Positions 46,169 through 55,650 of a stretch of 64,000 bases of DNA are shown in pieces. The position numbers and the translations under genes are program-made. Below the pieces are notes generated by a model. The model saw only the letters and a list, made by a program, of their open reading frames with translations. It ran no database searches and was not told where the DNA came from. The DNA lies in assembly GCF_001467025.1 (NCBI RefSeq), contig NZ_LNXV01000009.1:26347-90346 (forward strand), given 5' to 3'. The DNA comes from Legionella brunensis. Its GTDB lineage: Bacteria; Pseudomonadota; Gammaproteobacteria; Legionellales; Legionellaceae. Within the stretch, counting starts at the first letter, position 1. The number at the start of each line of letters is the position of its first letter.

Positions 46169-47986
46169 ATGCATTTAGTAGCGTATTTTTGTGGTACTGG
46201 TAATCCGGGAAATGATTTTCCAGGACAATATGATTATGTCAATCCTGAGCATGTTAAAACAATTTTTGTTAGAGGTTGTGAACAGCCTGAAGTTTGTAAT
46301 AGCCAAATTTTTCCAGATTTAAAGGCATTTGCTAACCGATTTGTTAATGCATTATTTAAAAAAGGGACAGGGGACAATAAGGATCAATTAGAGATCTCAC
46401 CGGATGATGATAAAATTTTAGAGGGTATTGGTATAAGATTAGATCGTTCCTCTGGTCTTGTAGATCTTAAAGGAAAGCCAATTGAGAGTATCACCTTATG
46501 TGGTTATAGCCGTGGGGCAGTGACTTGTTTTGAGGTTGCACGAGTATTAAATAAAATAGCCCCTCATATTCCGGTGGATATTGTTGCTGATCAACCAGTA
46601 CCCGGCAACTGCTATCAAGGTCCCGGAACAAATGCGGGAAGCATTGCTGATTGCAGTGATCTGACAAATATAAGAAATGTTTCCGTTATATTAGGAGCTT
46701 ACACGGGGGCAATGACTGAGTTTGATATCCACGTCAAGAAAAAAATGCCTGAAGATGGAGAGCTTAGTAAGTATAAAAATAGTTATATTTTTGTAGCTGA
46801 AGGTTACAGCTCTAATCTTTATTATGTTAATCAAGAAGGTAAAACCGAACAAGTAACATATATTCGACGAGATTTGTTTGCAACCTTTGAACAATTTGAC
46901 ATTGATCCAGAGGTTGAAAAAAAACATACACTTAATGGAACTTGTTTAGGCTGGTTCACAGACCATTATAAGCCCGAGGCGATGCGAGACAATATCTCTA
47001 CCGTAGTTCATCGTGGATTTTTTTCACAAATTCTTCCTAAATTGCCAAGAACCACTAATCAGGAGCATATTATTATTCCGCGTGAAAGTCATCACCAGGT
47101 TCGCCCAAATGCTCCTGAAGGGCAAGAGCATATGCATATGAAAGTAGCTGAACTTCTTAATCGAAAAAATTCAGTGACGAAATATGATGAAAAAATAGAG
47201 TTGGTTTCAGATGAAGCTGTCAAGCGTAAAACAGACGAGGCTCGTGCCACCTATACTGCGAAAGTCAATGTACCTCCCGCTCCTTTTCCTCAAGTTAGTC
47301 AATTGCAAAGTTTTTTTGGATTAAACAAGCAGGATGCTTATCGTTATGTGGATAAATTACATCCTACCGCTAATCTTCGAAAAGGAATGATATTAGAAGA
47401 AGGTCAGACGTTGATTGATTGGTGGAAAAATCAAGATAGGAAGGCCTCTCGTTTCTCAACGCGATTAACTAAAGATTTGGTAGAAACAATCAAACAAACG
47501 CAAACTGATGATGTTGAAGCATTGAAGAAACTATTCGTTCAAGCAGATAAATGGTTAATTGCCAAGGAAAACAGTTCTACTTCGCGTTATTATCAGGTAG
47601 AGGCTCTGCGTAATAACATTTATCATCATCTAATTAATCAACATAATGTTGCCAAGGAAGACTTATTAGCACTTAACCGACAAACTCTGCATGAGACTGG
47701 ATATTTCCTTAAGCATTGGACTGAAGGAAGTGCTGCTGCATCCTGGTTTAAAACGGATACAACTCGTCAGCTGGATAAAGCATTTGCAGAACATGCCAAA
47801 GTATCTCCGCACAATAAAGAAGCTGATGAAAAATTACTGGATGCTTTGGATACCTGGCTTGAGTTGAAAAAAGATTCTCAAAGTAGTCGTTATGATTTGG
47901 TGGTGGAGATGCGTGAGCATCTACAGGATGTGGTTGATAATGCCTACCGGGAAGAAATGGATGACACAGCAACTCTATCAAAATAG
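46169..47986 (+). CDS. GYSRGA-type alpha/beta hydrolase-like protein, candidate effector
   Basis: A 605-residue protein. CGYSRGA with the nucleophile near S114 matches the elbow of DUF2235/Tle1-like phospholipases, and the opening HLVAYFCGTGN resembles the first strand of that fold. A conserved-looking DQPVPGNC follows. Residues about 370-600 form a separate helical half with two related segments (IDWWKNQDRKASRFSTRLTK and LKHWTEGSAAASWFKTD). The ATG at 46169 has GAGG upstream; a TTG at 46157 is rejected. No signal peptide. A lipase effector is plausible but unproven. Confidence 0.5.
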   Translation: MHLVAYFCGTGNPGNDFPGQYDYVNPEHVKTIFVRGCEQPEVCNSQIFPDLKAFANRFVNALFKKGTGDNKDQLEISPDDDKILEGIGIRLDRSSGLVDLKGKPIESITLCGYSRGAVTCFEVARVLNKIAPHIPVDIVADQPVPGNCYQGPGTNAGSIADCSDLTNIRNVSVILGAYTGAMTEFDIHVKKKMPEDGELSKYKNSYIFVAEGYSSNLYYVNQEGKTEQVTYIRRDLFATFEQFDIDPEVEKKHTLNGTCLGWFTDHYKPEAMRDNISTVVHRGFFSQILPKLPRTTNQEHIIIPRESHHQVRPNAPEGQEHMHMKVAELLNRKNSVTKYDEKIELVSDEAVKRKTDEARATYTAKVNVPPAPFPQVSQLQSFFGLNKQDAYRYVDKLHPTANLRKGMILEEGQTLIDWWKNQDRKASRFSTRLTKDLVETIKQTQTDDVEALKKLFVQADKWLIAKENSSTSRYYQVEALRNNIYHHLINQHNVAKEDLLALNRQTLHETGYFLKHWTEGSAAASWFKTDTTRQLDKAFAEHAKVSPHNKEADEKLLDALDTWLELKKDSQSSRYDLVVEMREHLQDVVDNAYREEMDDTATLSK

Positions 47987-47988
47987 AA

Positions 47989-48022
47989 ATGATGTCCTTG
48001 AGTTTTGCAATCAGGACATCAT
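47989..48022. terminator. Bidirectional terminator hairpin
   Basis: ATGATGTCCT (47989-47998) pairs perfectly with AGGACATCAT (48013-48022) around a 14-base loop, directly between convergent genes ending at 47986 and 48039. Confidence 0.65.
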
Positions 48023-48038
48023 CTCTAAAGCTACTTAG

Positions 48039-49172
48039 TTATGTGGTTCTTTGATTGCCCTTTGTGAGAGATTTAAATACCTTGGGTATGACCTTTTCTA
48101 TAAGATCTGTATCAAAATAGTTGGTTAAAAGGATGATGGTTAACTGCTCTTTAGGAAAATAATAATATTGTCCTTGAAACCCTGAGCTCATACCATTATG
48201 AGTTTGTGCCCATTCACCACTAATTTCTTCGCCATAAATCCCTAAACCATAATCATCTTTCATATGCAACATTTCTTTAAGCGAGGTTGGCGATAAAATA
48301 ATCTTTTCTTTTAAGAGAGCTTGAATAAATTGATTTAGATCATTTACTGTGCTTATCATGCCGCTATCGCCCATGCCTAGACCATCATTCAGTGTTGTGA
48401 CATCAGTGAGATGTTGATCCTCTAATTGATAGCCATGAGTTCGTAATTGATTCGTTACGTTGGATTCTGCTATCTCGATAAACGTATTTTTTAGATGAAG
48501 CGGGTCAAGGATTTTTTGTCTAATTGATGCTGCATAAGAATGTCCGGTTAATTTTTCAACAATGAGCTGCAGCAATAAATAATTGGTATTGCTGTATTCA
48601 TAAGAGCTATCGGGGGCAAAATGGGGTTTTTCATTATAAACAATTTCAATACACAGTTGAGGAGTCCATTTTTTACCAACCATCTGACCAACGAGCTTAC
48701 TGTAGGCATCGTAGTCCACGTAGTCAGGAATTCCACTTCGCATCTGCAATAATTGTCTAACAGTAACTTTCTTACCGTTAGGTAGGCGATTAATATCGAT
48801 ACTGTCAGGCAATAAATGAGCTATTTTTGCGTCAAGGGTTAGCTTGTTTTCTTCTACTAATTTTAAGATGGTGGTTGCGAGAAAAGTTTTGCTCATACTG
48901 GCAATACGGAAATTATTAGTGCCCTGCATGAGTTGATGATTTTTTTTGTCAGCTAAACCTACAGTAACAGTAATGGTGCCAATTTGAGGACTAGAAACCA
49001 GTAATACGGCTCCAGGTGTTAAGGAGTTGGCGAGCGCTTTGGCAAGTATATTCTGTAATTGAGTAGCAATGGGGGGCTTAGCGAAGGCTGCTGAGTTTAG
49101 TAAGGCAAAAAGAAAGAAAAGATTAATTAGGCTGGTTTTTAAATACCTCGAGGTATCCATATTGGTTTCCAT
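48039..49172 (-). CDS. Serine hydrolase (beta-lactamase class C/D,D-peptidase-like), exported
   Basis: A protein of about 377 residues with a signal peptide (INLFFLFALLNSAAFA). Catalytic motifs of the class C/penicillin-binding family are present: SMSK near residues 92-95, YSN in YEYSNTNYLLL, and HNG near the C-terminus. These enzymes acylate on serine; members are D,D-carboxypeptidases, esterases or beta-lactamases, and which one cannot be told. Two in-frame ATGs (49172, 49160) both allow the signal peptide. It ends at a shared hairpin with the hydrolase gene upstream of it. Confidence 0.85.
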   Translation of the reverse strand: METNMDTSRYLKTSLINLFFLFALLNSAAFAKPPIATQLQNILAKALANSLTPGAVLLVSSPQIGTITVTVGLADKKNHQLMQGTNNFRIASMSKTFLATTILKLVEENKLTLDAKIAHLLPDSIDINRLPNGKKVTVRQLLQMRSGIPDYVDYDAYSKLVGQMVGKKWTPQLCIEIVYNEKPHFAPDSSYEYSNTNYLLLQLIVEKLTGHSYAASIRQKILDPLHLKNTFIEIAESNVTNQLRTHGYQLEDQHLTDVTTLNDGLGMGDSGMISTVNDLNQFIQALLKEKIILSPTSLKEMLHMKDDYGLGIYGEEISGEWAQTHNGMSSGFQGQYYYFPKEQLTIILLTNYFDTDLIEKVIPKVFKSLTKGNQRTT

Positions 49173-49235
49173 CAAGCTTCATTGAAAGTCATTGGAAATA
49201 ATATCAAATTTTGTAATTTGGCGATGCTAACTAAT

Positions 49236-50543
49236 TTAATTGCCTTGCTTCAGTTCCTTCAATAACTGCCGCCGAAAGGATTGGTAATCGACCTCCAAAG
49301 CGTGCCTGATAGTGCCTTTATAGTGAGAGCGTGAGCGCTTTAGTTCTTTTTCGATTTTATGGGCCAAATTAGTTGGACGTTTTAGAGTGCCTGCAATTAT
49401 TTTAGCAGCAATTTTTGCCTGATAGTCTGCGAGAGGCCAGATACAGCCTTGGGGTTGTACTAATCCGATAAAATATAAATTATCAAATTCCGGATGCATC
49501 ATTTTGCGATAGAGCGGAATGTCTGTGGCTGTGCTGTATTCAATTAAGTTTTTATCAAAAAACGGGAAACTAGTTTGATAGCCAGTTGCATAAATGACAA
49601 CATCAAAATCATCGCTACTGCCGTCGACAAAATGGACCGTGTTACCTTCAAAATATTCAATACCACGACGGGGTAAAACTTTCCCGTGCCTTATAAAATA
49701 AAGGAGCTCTGAGTTAATAGTCGGATGTATTTCTAAAGGCTTGCAGCTGGGTTTTTGTAAGCGATATTTAGGATAGCGTCCTTGGAGTAAACGCATTACA
49801 TGTTTTGCTAAGAATTGCTTTAACCAAAGAGGCATCCATCTAATTTTTGAAAAGAGAACGTCTGTTGGTTTACCAAAAAGAAATTTGGGAAAAATATGCT
49901 GCCCTCTGCGCATGCTTATGCAAGTTTTTGGTGATACGCGAGCAGTTTCTACAGCAATGTCGCAGGCAGAGTTGCCACCGCCAACGACCAAAATTCTTTT
50001 ATTTTTAAAGGGTTCTGCTTTTTTATATTGATGAGCATGCAGAAATTCCCCACTAAATTCACCTGGATAATCAGGAATGATAGGATCCCAGTGATGACCA
50101 TTGGCTACGAGTACATAATCATAGATTGCTTCATATTCCCCGGTTTCGTCGCGATAGATAACCTGCCATTGGTTATTGGCTATTGGGTTGACTTGTTCTA
50201 CTGTGGTATTAAATCTAATGAACCCACAAATACCAAAATGCCGCGCATAGGCTTCAAAGTAACTTAAGATTTGCCGGTGAGAAGGGTAGTCTGGGTAATC
50301 TGCAGGCATGGGAAAGTCTTCAAACTCTGAAAGCCCTTTAGAGCTAATAATATGCGTGGTTTCATAAACACTGGAGTGATTATTTTGCTCATCAAAAACC
50401 CAATTACCACCTAATCTGTGATGTTTTTCAAAGACAGTGAAATTAGTTAACCCCTGTTGGAGTAAATTCTTCGCGGCAGTAAGACCACATGGGCCTGCGC
50501 CAATGATACAAATTTTAGGTGAATGATTAGGTTGTGGTTTCAT
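49236..50543 (-). CDS. Flavin-containing monooxygenase (FMO-like)
   Basis: A 435-residue FAD/NADPH enzyme. FAD motif GAGPCGLTAAKNL near the N-terminus, the FMO fingerprint in FSGEFLHAHQYK, and the NADPH motif VVGGGNSACDIAVE are all present. A downstream VVIYATGYQTSFPFF matches the conserved ATG motif. Class B monooxygenases insert one oxygen atom into N- or S-containing or carbonyl substrates; the substrate is unknown here. Cytosolic, monocistronic. Confidence 0.9.
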   Translation of the reverse strand: MKPQPNHSPKICIIGAGPCGLTAAKNLLQQGLTNFTVFEKHHRLGGNWVFDEQNNHSSVYETTHIISSKGLSEFEDFPMPADYPDYPSHRQILSYFEAYARHFGICGFIRFNTTVEQVNPIANNQWQVIYRDETGEYEAIYDYVLVANGHHWDPIIPDYPGEFSGEFLHAHQYKKAEPFKNKRILVVGGGNSACDIAVETARVSPKTCISMRRGQHIFPKFLFGKPTDVLFSKIRWMPLWLKQFLAKHVMRLLQGRYPKYRLQKPSCKPLEIHPTINSELLYFIRHGKVLPRRGIEYFEGNTVHFVDGSSDDFDVVIYATGYQTSFPFFDKNLIEYSTATDIPLYRKMMHPEFDNLYFIGLVQPQGCIWPLADYQAKIAAKIIAGTLKRPTNLAHKIEKELKRSRSHYKGTIRHALEVDYQSFRRQLLKELKQGN

Positions 50544-50638
50544 GTTAAAACATCTATTTGCTTATTACAGGTGGTTCTGATCTTCGCTTTTGTAATGGTC
50601 AGCCTCACGAAGTAGGCTATTGGCTGAGTCATTCCTCT

Positions 50639-51340
50639 CTAAGCTCTCTTTGTTTTTTGCTCGTTTAATTTGCCGTGGTTTTTATTGGTATGATTGATTA
50701 CGGCAAGTACGTTTTCGAGCATTATTTTCTGGATTTCTTTATTCTTGTCAATGGTAAAATGATTGACATAAATATTTTTAAGTTGCGAAACATCAAAATT
50801 GTTAACATAAGTAAACTCAGGATCAATAGCTTTTATCTTAAGGCCACTAAACATAGGGACATAAGCAGGTTTATAGAGGTTGAGAACATATTTTACATTC
50901 GGAGGCACTCTGATAGGGGCAACGGCATCTACTGTAATTATAAGATCAACGGGTATATGCGCTTTATAAAGATTTTGTGCCACTTTTATCTGCTCATTAG
51001 CTCCCAATGAGTGACCAATTAAGATAATTGGTCCTTGGAATTCTTTAGATTTGCGGTGTTCGATAATATAGTCACTTAATTTATTTGCTTTGTACCAGAT
51101 GGTGCTTGCTGTTCTTATGTTGTACTCATTATCAAGCGTGTTTTCCAAGCGATTCATCCCTCTACTAAAAATACCTCCCAAACCACGCATGGTGTACACT
51201 TGCCCCTTCTTATAGACTACTCCTTTTTTATTTTCATTAGGGGCTTGAGCTGCGAGATCCATGCATCCGTTAGCTACAATGCTGATACAAAATAAGTAAA
51301 CAATTAATTTACAAGTTTTTAGAAAGTGTGGGGATTCCAT
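50639..51340 (-). CDS. Exported alpha/beta hydrolase-like protein
   Basis: A 233-residue protein with an N-terminal signal sequence ending near VANGC; C26 might be a lipidation site, though the box is imperfect. IILIGHSLGANEQ contains the nucleophile elbow GHSLG with S111, followed by LIITVDAV which could supply the acid. The size and N-terminus suggest a periplasmic esterase or thioesterase. No clear family was recognised. Confidence 0.6.
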   Translation of the reverse strand: MESPHFLKTCKLIVYLFCISIVANGCMDLAAQAPNENKKGVVYKKGQVYTMRGLGGIFSRGMNRLENTLDNEYNIRTASTIWYKANKLSDYIIEHRKSKEFQGPIILIGHSLGANEQIKVAQNLYKAHIPVDLIITVDAVAPIRVPPNVKYVLNLYKPAYVPMFSGLKIKAIDPEFTYVNNFDVSQLKNIYVNHFTIDKNKEIQKIMLENVLAVINHTNKNHGKLNEQKTKRA

Positions 51341-51498
51341 GATTCAGGTGATTCTTTTTATTTAATTAAGTTCGATTTTACATAAATTTTTAGATAGGGT
51401 AAAACTCAGTATTTCCGTGAGTGATAAATAAAAATTACAAAAAGCACTTAAATTGTTAAAAAATATATTTTTATTTCTTGTTGTAAAGGAATTCATCA

Positions 51499-52215
51499 AT
51501 GAAAAAAATATCTTTAGGGCGTTTCATCCCTTTGTTGATCTTAGTAATTCTCTTAGTATTATTTTTTTATTTTCGTCTAGATAGTTATTTAACTTTTGAT
51601 GCTTTACAACAACATAGAACCTTACTATTGGCATGGACTAAAGAACATTATTTGTTAATGATGTTGAGTTTTATGGCAATTTATAGTCTAGCTGTTGCTA
51701 TTTCTATTCCTGGTGCAGTTTTTTTAACACTGACAGGAGGTTTTCTGTTTGGTATTGTTTGGGGAACTATTTATGTTGTATTTAGCGCTACTATAGGTGC
51801 TACCTTGCTATTTTTTGCAGTGCGCACGGCACTTCATGACTGGTTGAGCCGACGAAATGAAATCTGGGTGGCTAAAATGCGTGAAGGCTTTCGGAAAAAT
51901 TCTTTTTCCTATCTTCTAATTTTGAGATTAGTGCCTCTTTTTCCCTTCTGGATAGTTAATATTGTCCCAGGTCTTTTAAATGTTAAAACGAAAACTTTTA
52001 TTTTGGCTACCTTTATTGGCATCATTCCTGGTTCATTAATTTATGTTATGGTTGGGAATGGCTTAGGCCATGTATTTGATAAAAATGAGAAACCTGATTT
52101 AGCAATTATTTTTACGCCAGAAATTATACTGCCTTTAATTGGCTTAGCTTTATTGACATTAATCCCTGTCATTTATCGTTGGTCTAGCAAGGATAACCAT
52201 GAAAGAAAAAGTTAA
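51499..52215 (+). CDS. TVP38/TMEM64 (DedA-like) membrane protein
   Basis: A 238-residue inner-membrane protein of the VTT/DedA superfamily. The conserved core is visible: GAVFLTLTGGFLFGIVWGTI, then VVFSATIGATLLFFAVR, then RLVPLFPFWIVNIVPGLLNV and GIIPGSLIYVMVGNGLG. Family members are proposed lipid scramblases or transporters. Its 3' end overlaps the next gene by 17 bp, so they are translationally coupled, first of a three-gene operon with a flavoprotein and a CDP-alcohol phosphotransferase. Confidence 0.88.
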   Translation: MKKISLGRFIPLLILVILLVLFFYFRLDSYLTFDALQQHRTLLLAWTKEHYLLMMLSFMAIYSLAVAISIPGAVFLTLTGGFLFGIVWGTIYVVFSATIGATLLFFAVRTALHDWLSRRNEIWVAKMREGFRKNSFSYLLILRLVPLFPFWIVNIVPGLLNVKTKTFILATFIGIIPGSLIYVMVGNGLGHVFDKNEKPDLAIIFTPEIILPLIGLALLTLIPVIYRWSSKDNHERKS

Positions 52216-53623
52216 ATGTGATTTGGCTATTCTGGGAGCAGGGGCTGGAGGATTAAGCTTGGCTGCAGGTGCTTCGCAGTTGGGTGCTAACGTTGTTTTA
52301 ATTCAAGAAGGACCAATGGGAGGGGATTGTCTCAATTATGGTTGTATTCCCTCTAAGTCCTTGCTTGCAGCGGCGAAATGCTATTGGCAAGCTCATCATT
52401 CGGAAAAATTAGGTACGGTAATTCAGGAAAGCAAACTCGATTTTAAAGCAGTAATGGGACATGTACATGGGGTTATTAATACTATTGCTGTGCATGATTC
52501 GATTGAACGATTCCAAAAGCTTGGTGTGCGGGTTATTCAAGCTATGGGAAAATTTGTTGATAAATCGACTTTAATAGCTGGTGATTGCCTTATTCAAGCT
52601 AAAAAAATTGTCATTGCTACTGGCTCATCTCCAGCTATTCCTCCTATTAAAGGCATCGAAGAAGTTAACTATTATACCAATGAAACTATTTTTAATTTAG
52701 AAACATTACCAAGGCATTTGCTAATCATTGGTGGTGGGCCAATTGGCTGCGAGCTGGCACAGGCTTTTTCTATGTTGGGAGCTAAAGTTACCCTATTTGA
52801 AGGGGCTCATATTTTAAGTCAAGATGACCCAGAGTGTGTGCAGACAGTACGCGAATCCATGCAAAAAACTGGAGTGACCATTCTTGAAGAAATACAAATT
52901 ACCCAACTTGATAAAGATGCTGATAATGAGATTGAACTTAGTGCCAAACAGAATGAGCAACTCTTACAATTTAGTGGTTCTCATCTCTTAGTGGCGACAG
53001 GAAGAATGCCTAATATCAAAGACTTGGCTTGTGAAAAAGCAGGTGTGACTTACAATAAAAAAGGAATTTGTATCGATAAGCGATTACGCACTGCTAACAA
53101 AAGAATATTTGCAATGGGTGATGTAACAGGACATTTACAATTTACTCATGTGGCCAATTATCATGCGAGTGTAGTTTTGCGCAATATTTTATTTAAATTA
53201 CCTAGCAAAGCGAATCATGCCATAACCCCTTGGGTAACCTATACAGCGCCTGAACTAGCACATGTCGGGAAAACGGAAGCTGAATGCCATGCCTGTTCTC
53301 TTGATTACACCATTTTAAAAATTGAATACCAAGATAATGATAGAGCGCAAACGGAAAGGGAAACAGCAGGATTTATTAAATTAATAATTAATAAAAAAGG
53401 AAAGCCTCTAGGGGTTAGCATTGTAGGGCATTTAGCAGGCGAGCTTCTTTTGCCTTGGGTGCAACTTATAAGGGAAGGCAAAAGCTTGCGTTCGTTCACA
53501 GATGTCATGGTGGCATATCCTACACTAAGCGAGCTCAACAAACGAATTGCCAGTGAATTCTATATGCCTAAATTATTTTCATCAAAAGTTAAGATGTTGG
53601 TAAGACTACTGTCTTATTTTTAA
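52199..53623 (+). CDS. Dihydrolipoamide-dehydrogenase/mercuric-reductase-like flavoprotein lacking the HPT histidine
   Basis: A 474-residue FAD/NAD enzyme. FAD motif GAGAGGLS, redox disulfide C44/C49 in GGDCLNYGCIPSKS and NAD motif GGGPIGCELA are present. The C-terminal active-site motif HPT.SE reads YPTLSE instead, so the usual proton-relay histidine is replaced by tyrosine. Such enzymes commonly sit beside or fused to TVP38/DedA proteins and probably pass electrons to an unusual acceptor. It overlaps the TVP38 gene and precedes the CDP-alcohol transferase by 11 bp. Confidence 0.85.
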   Translation: MKEKVKCDLAILGAGAGGLSLAAGASQLGANVVLIQEGPMGGDCLNYGCIPSKSLLAAAKCYWQAHHSEKLGTVIQESKLDFKAVMGHVHGVINTIAVHDSIERFQKLGVRVIQAMGKFVDKSTLIAGDCLIQAKKIVIATGSSPAIPPIKGIEEVNYYTNETIFNLETLPRHLLIIGGGPIGCELAQAFSMLGAKVTLFEGAHILSQDDPECVQTVRESMQKTGVTILEEIQITQLDKDADNEIELSAKQNEQLLQFSGSHLLVATGRMPNIKDLACEKAGVTYNKKGICIDKRLRTANKRIFAMGDVTGHLQFTHVANYHASVVLRNILFKLPSKANHAITPWVTYTAPELAHVGKTEAECHACSLDYTILKIEYQDNDRAQTERETAGFIKLIINKKGKPLGVSIVGHLAGELLLPWVQLIREGKSLRSFTDVMVAYPTLSELNKRIASEFYMPKLFSSKVKMLVRLLSYF

Positions 53624-53634
53624 AAGGATAAAAC

Positions 53635-54222
53635 ATGCTTGAGCAATCAATTCGTCCATTTTATCAAACTCTTTTAGTTGAGCCGTTGGTTAAATGTATT
53701 GGGCACCGTATCAAACCATTACAAGTCACTTTATTTGCAGGAATCTTAGGTTTGCTCTTTATTCCCGCAATACTTTTAAATCATACTATGGTTGCAATTA
53801 TTTTATTATTGGCTTCCGGATATTGTGATACATTGGATGGTACCTTAGCTCGGTTTCAAAAGAATACAAGTCCGCTTGGTACGGCTATTGATATTGTTAT
53901 GGATAGATTAGTCGAGTTCAGTGTTATTTTGGGATTATATTTAGTTGCGCCGCATGTTCGTGCGCTAGCAGTAATTCTAATGCTAGGAAGTATGCTAATT
54001 TGCATCACTAGTTTTTTGGTTGTAGGAATTTTTACCCCTAACGAATCGAATAAAAGTTTCCACTATAGCCCCGGATTAATGGAGCGAGCTGAGGCTTTTG
54101 GATTTTTTATTGTGATGGTATGGTATCCGCATTATTTTAATGGGTTAGCTTTTCTCTTTACCTTGCTGGTGACTCTGACAGCTCTGATTCGGATAAAGCA
54201 GTTTGCAGCCTGTTCGTTTTAA
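53635..54222 (+). CDS. CDP-alcohol phosphatidyltransferase
   Basis: A 195-residue integral membrane enzyme. The full CDP-OH-P signature is present: D65, D68-G69, A72-R73, G82, D86 and D90 (pattern DxxDGxxARx8GxxxDxxxD). It transfers a phosphatidyl group from CDP-diacylglycerol to an alcohol, the acceptor being unknown. AAGGA precedes the start, 11 bp after the flavoprotein stop. Together with the DedA-like protein it suggests a membrane-lipid function for this operon. Confidence 0.9.
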   Translation: MLEQSIRPFYQTLLVEPLVKCIGHRIKPLQVTLFAGILGLLFIPAILLNHTMVAIILLLASGYCDTLDGTLARFQKNTSPLGTAIDIVMDRLVEFSVILGLYLVAPHVRALAVILMLGSMLICITSFLVVGIFTPNESNKSFHYSPGLMERAEAFGFFIVMVWYPHYFNGLAFLFTLLVTLTALIRIKQFAACSF

Positions 54223-54338
54223 TTGAACCTCAGTTCAAAGGAGTAAGGGAAGTAATTCTATATTTGCGCTATTTACGAACTACAATTTCTTTAGAGATTC
54301 TTTTTAACTTCCAGGGATGGTGAGCTGAGAGGTAGGAG

Positions 54339-54851
54339 ATGAAAATTTTTAATTGTTTACTCTGTATAATGATTCTATTCCTTGGCAATAGCACAATGGC
54401 GGCCAATTTTGATAAAACCAAGCGTTTAGGTGAGTTGACTCCTTTACAGTATCAAGTCACTCAAAAGTCTGCAACAGAGAAACCTTTTGATAATCCCTAT
54501 TGGAATAATAAAGAAGAGGGAATTTATGTCGATATTGTCTCTGGAGAACCGTTGTTCAGCTCCACAGATAAATATGATTCGGGCACCGGTTGGCCAAGCT
54601 TTAGTAAACCTATTGATAATCAATTTATCGTACTAAAAGAAGATAGAAAATTCTTTTTTATTGTAAGGACTGAAGTACGCTCAAGAATAGCTGACTCTCA
54701 TTTGGGGCATGTCTTTAAAGATGGCCCATATCCTACTGGGTTACGTTATTGTATGAATTCTGCGGCCCTAAGATTTATTCCCAAAAAAGATCTGGAAAAG
54801 GAGGGTTACGGTCAGTATTTGAGGCTTTTTAAGAAAACCCCCAGCCCATAG
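54339..54851 (+). CDS. msrB: Peptide methionine-R-sulfoxide reductase, exported
   Basis: A 170-residue protein with a signal peptide ([21 protein letters not shown]). MsrB motifs: SGTGWPSF (81-88), HLGHVF (121-126) and the catalytic cysteine C138 in [11 protein letters not shown]. The usual zinc-binding CxxC is absent (IVSGEP in its place). The enzyme reduces methionine-R-sulfoxide in oxidised proteins, here in the periplasm. It lies 10 bp before the GNAT gene and is likely in one operon with it and def. Confidence 0.93.
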   Translation: MKIFNCLLCIMILFLGNSTMAANFDKTKRLGELTPLQYQVTQKSATEKPFDNPYWNNKEEGIYVDIVSGEPLFSSTDKYDSGTGWPSFSKPIDNQFIVLKEDRKFFFIVRTEVRSRIADSHLGHVFKDGPYPTGLRYCMNSAALRFIPKKDLEKEGYGQYLRLFKKTPSP

Positions 54852-54861
54852 GTATTAAAAA

Positions 54862-55647
54862 ATGTTAATTACCAAGGACTTAGCGTTCAACATTGAAAAT
54901 TGTATAAGGCAAAGTCATCTTCAATTTACTAATCAACATCCGTTGGGTGCTGTATTGACAATAGGTAGCGGCGCTGCTTTTTTTTCTGGCGGGGATTCCT
55001 TTTTTTCTCAGGTGGTTGGTTGGGGATTTGAGACGAATGGCATGGCATTCACCTCAGAAATTGAGGCGATTGAAGAATTTTACCGCTCAAAGCATTATCA
55101 ACAAGTTGACATAGAGCTATGTCCTTTAGTGGGGAATGCTATTGCTAGTCGATTAAGCAATCGAGGGTATTTGGTTTCTGAGATGAACAATATCTCGATG
55201 CTTGATTTAGAGTCCTTTAAGGGAAAATTAGAAGATAGCGCCTGTGTTGTACGGCAAGTAAGTCATAATCAATTGCGAGATTGGGCGCATTGCGTTGCTT
55301 TAGGATTTGAATACCCAAAAGCATCAGAGCAATTTTATCTTTACGCAAAAACAAAGGGTGTAACACCGTTTGGCGCCTATGTTAATAATGAGTTAGCTGC
55401 GGGCGGTACAATTGCTATTCACGATGGCTTATGTGATCTTGGAATTACCAGCACGCTACCTCACTATCGTGGTCGCGGATTACAGAAAGCGCTCCTATAT
55501 AAACGTCTTGAGTACGCAATTCAATCTGGCGCAAAGATCGCATCAGTAACTACTGAACCTGGTTCAATTTCTGATTTGAATATACAAAAAATGGGATTTC
55601 AAATTGCCTATACTAGAATAAAATTTAGCTTTTCATTAAAGGAATAG
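54862..55647 (+). CDS. GNAT family acetyltransferase
   Basis: A 261-residue protein. The acetyl-CoA-binding stretch STLPHYRGRGLQKALLYKRL and the following VTTEPGSISDLNIQKMGF place a GNAT domain in the C-terminal half; the N-terminal 120 residues are a diverged partner domain. Acceptor unknown. Only 3 bp separate it from the peptide deformylase gene, suggesting a link with N-terminal protein processing, although that may be coincidental. Confidence 0.8.
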   Translation: MLITKDLAFNIENCIRQSHLQFTNQHPLGAVLTIGSGAAFFSGGDSFFSQVVGWGFETNGMAFTSEIEAIEEFYRSKHYQQVDIELCPLVGNAIASRLSNRGYLVSEMNNISMLDLESFKGKLEDSACVVRQVSHNQLRDWAHCVALGFEYPKASEQFYLYAKTKGVTPFGAYVNNELAAGGTIAIHDGLCDLGITSTLPHYRGRGLQKALLYKRLEYAIQSGAKIASVTTEPGSISDLNIQKMGFQIAYTRIKFSFSLKE

Positions 55648-55650
55648 GTT

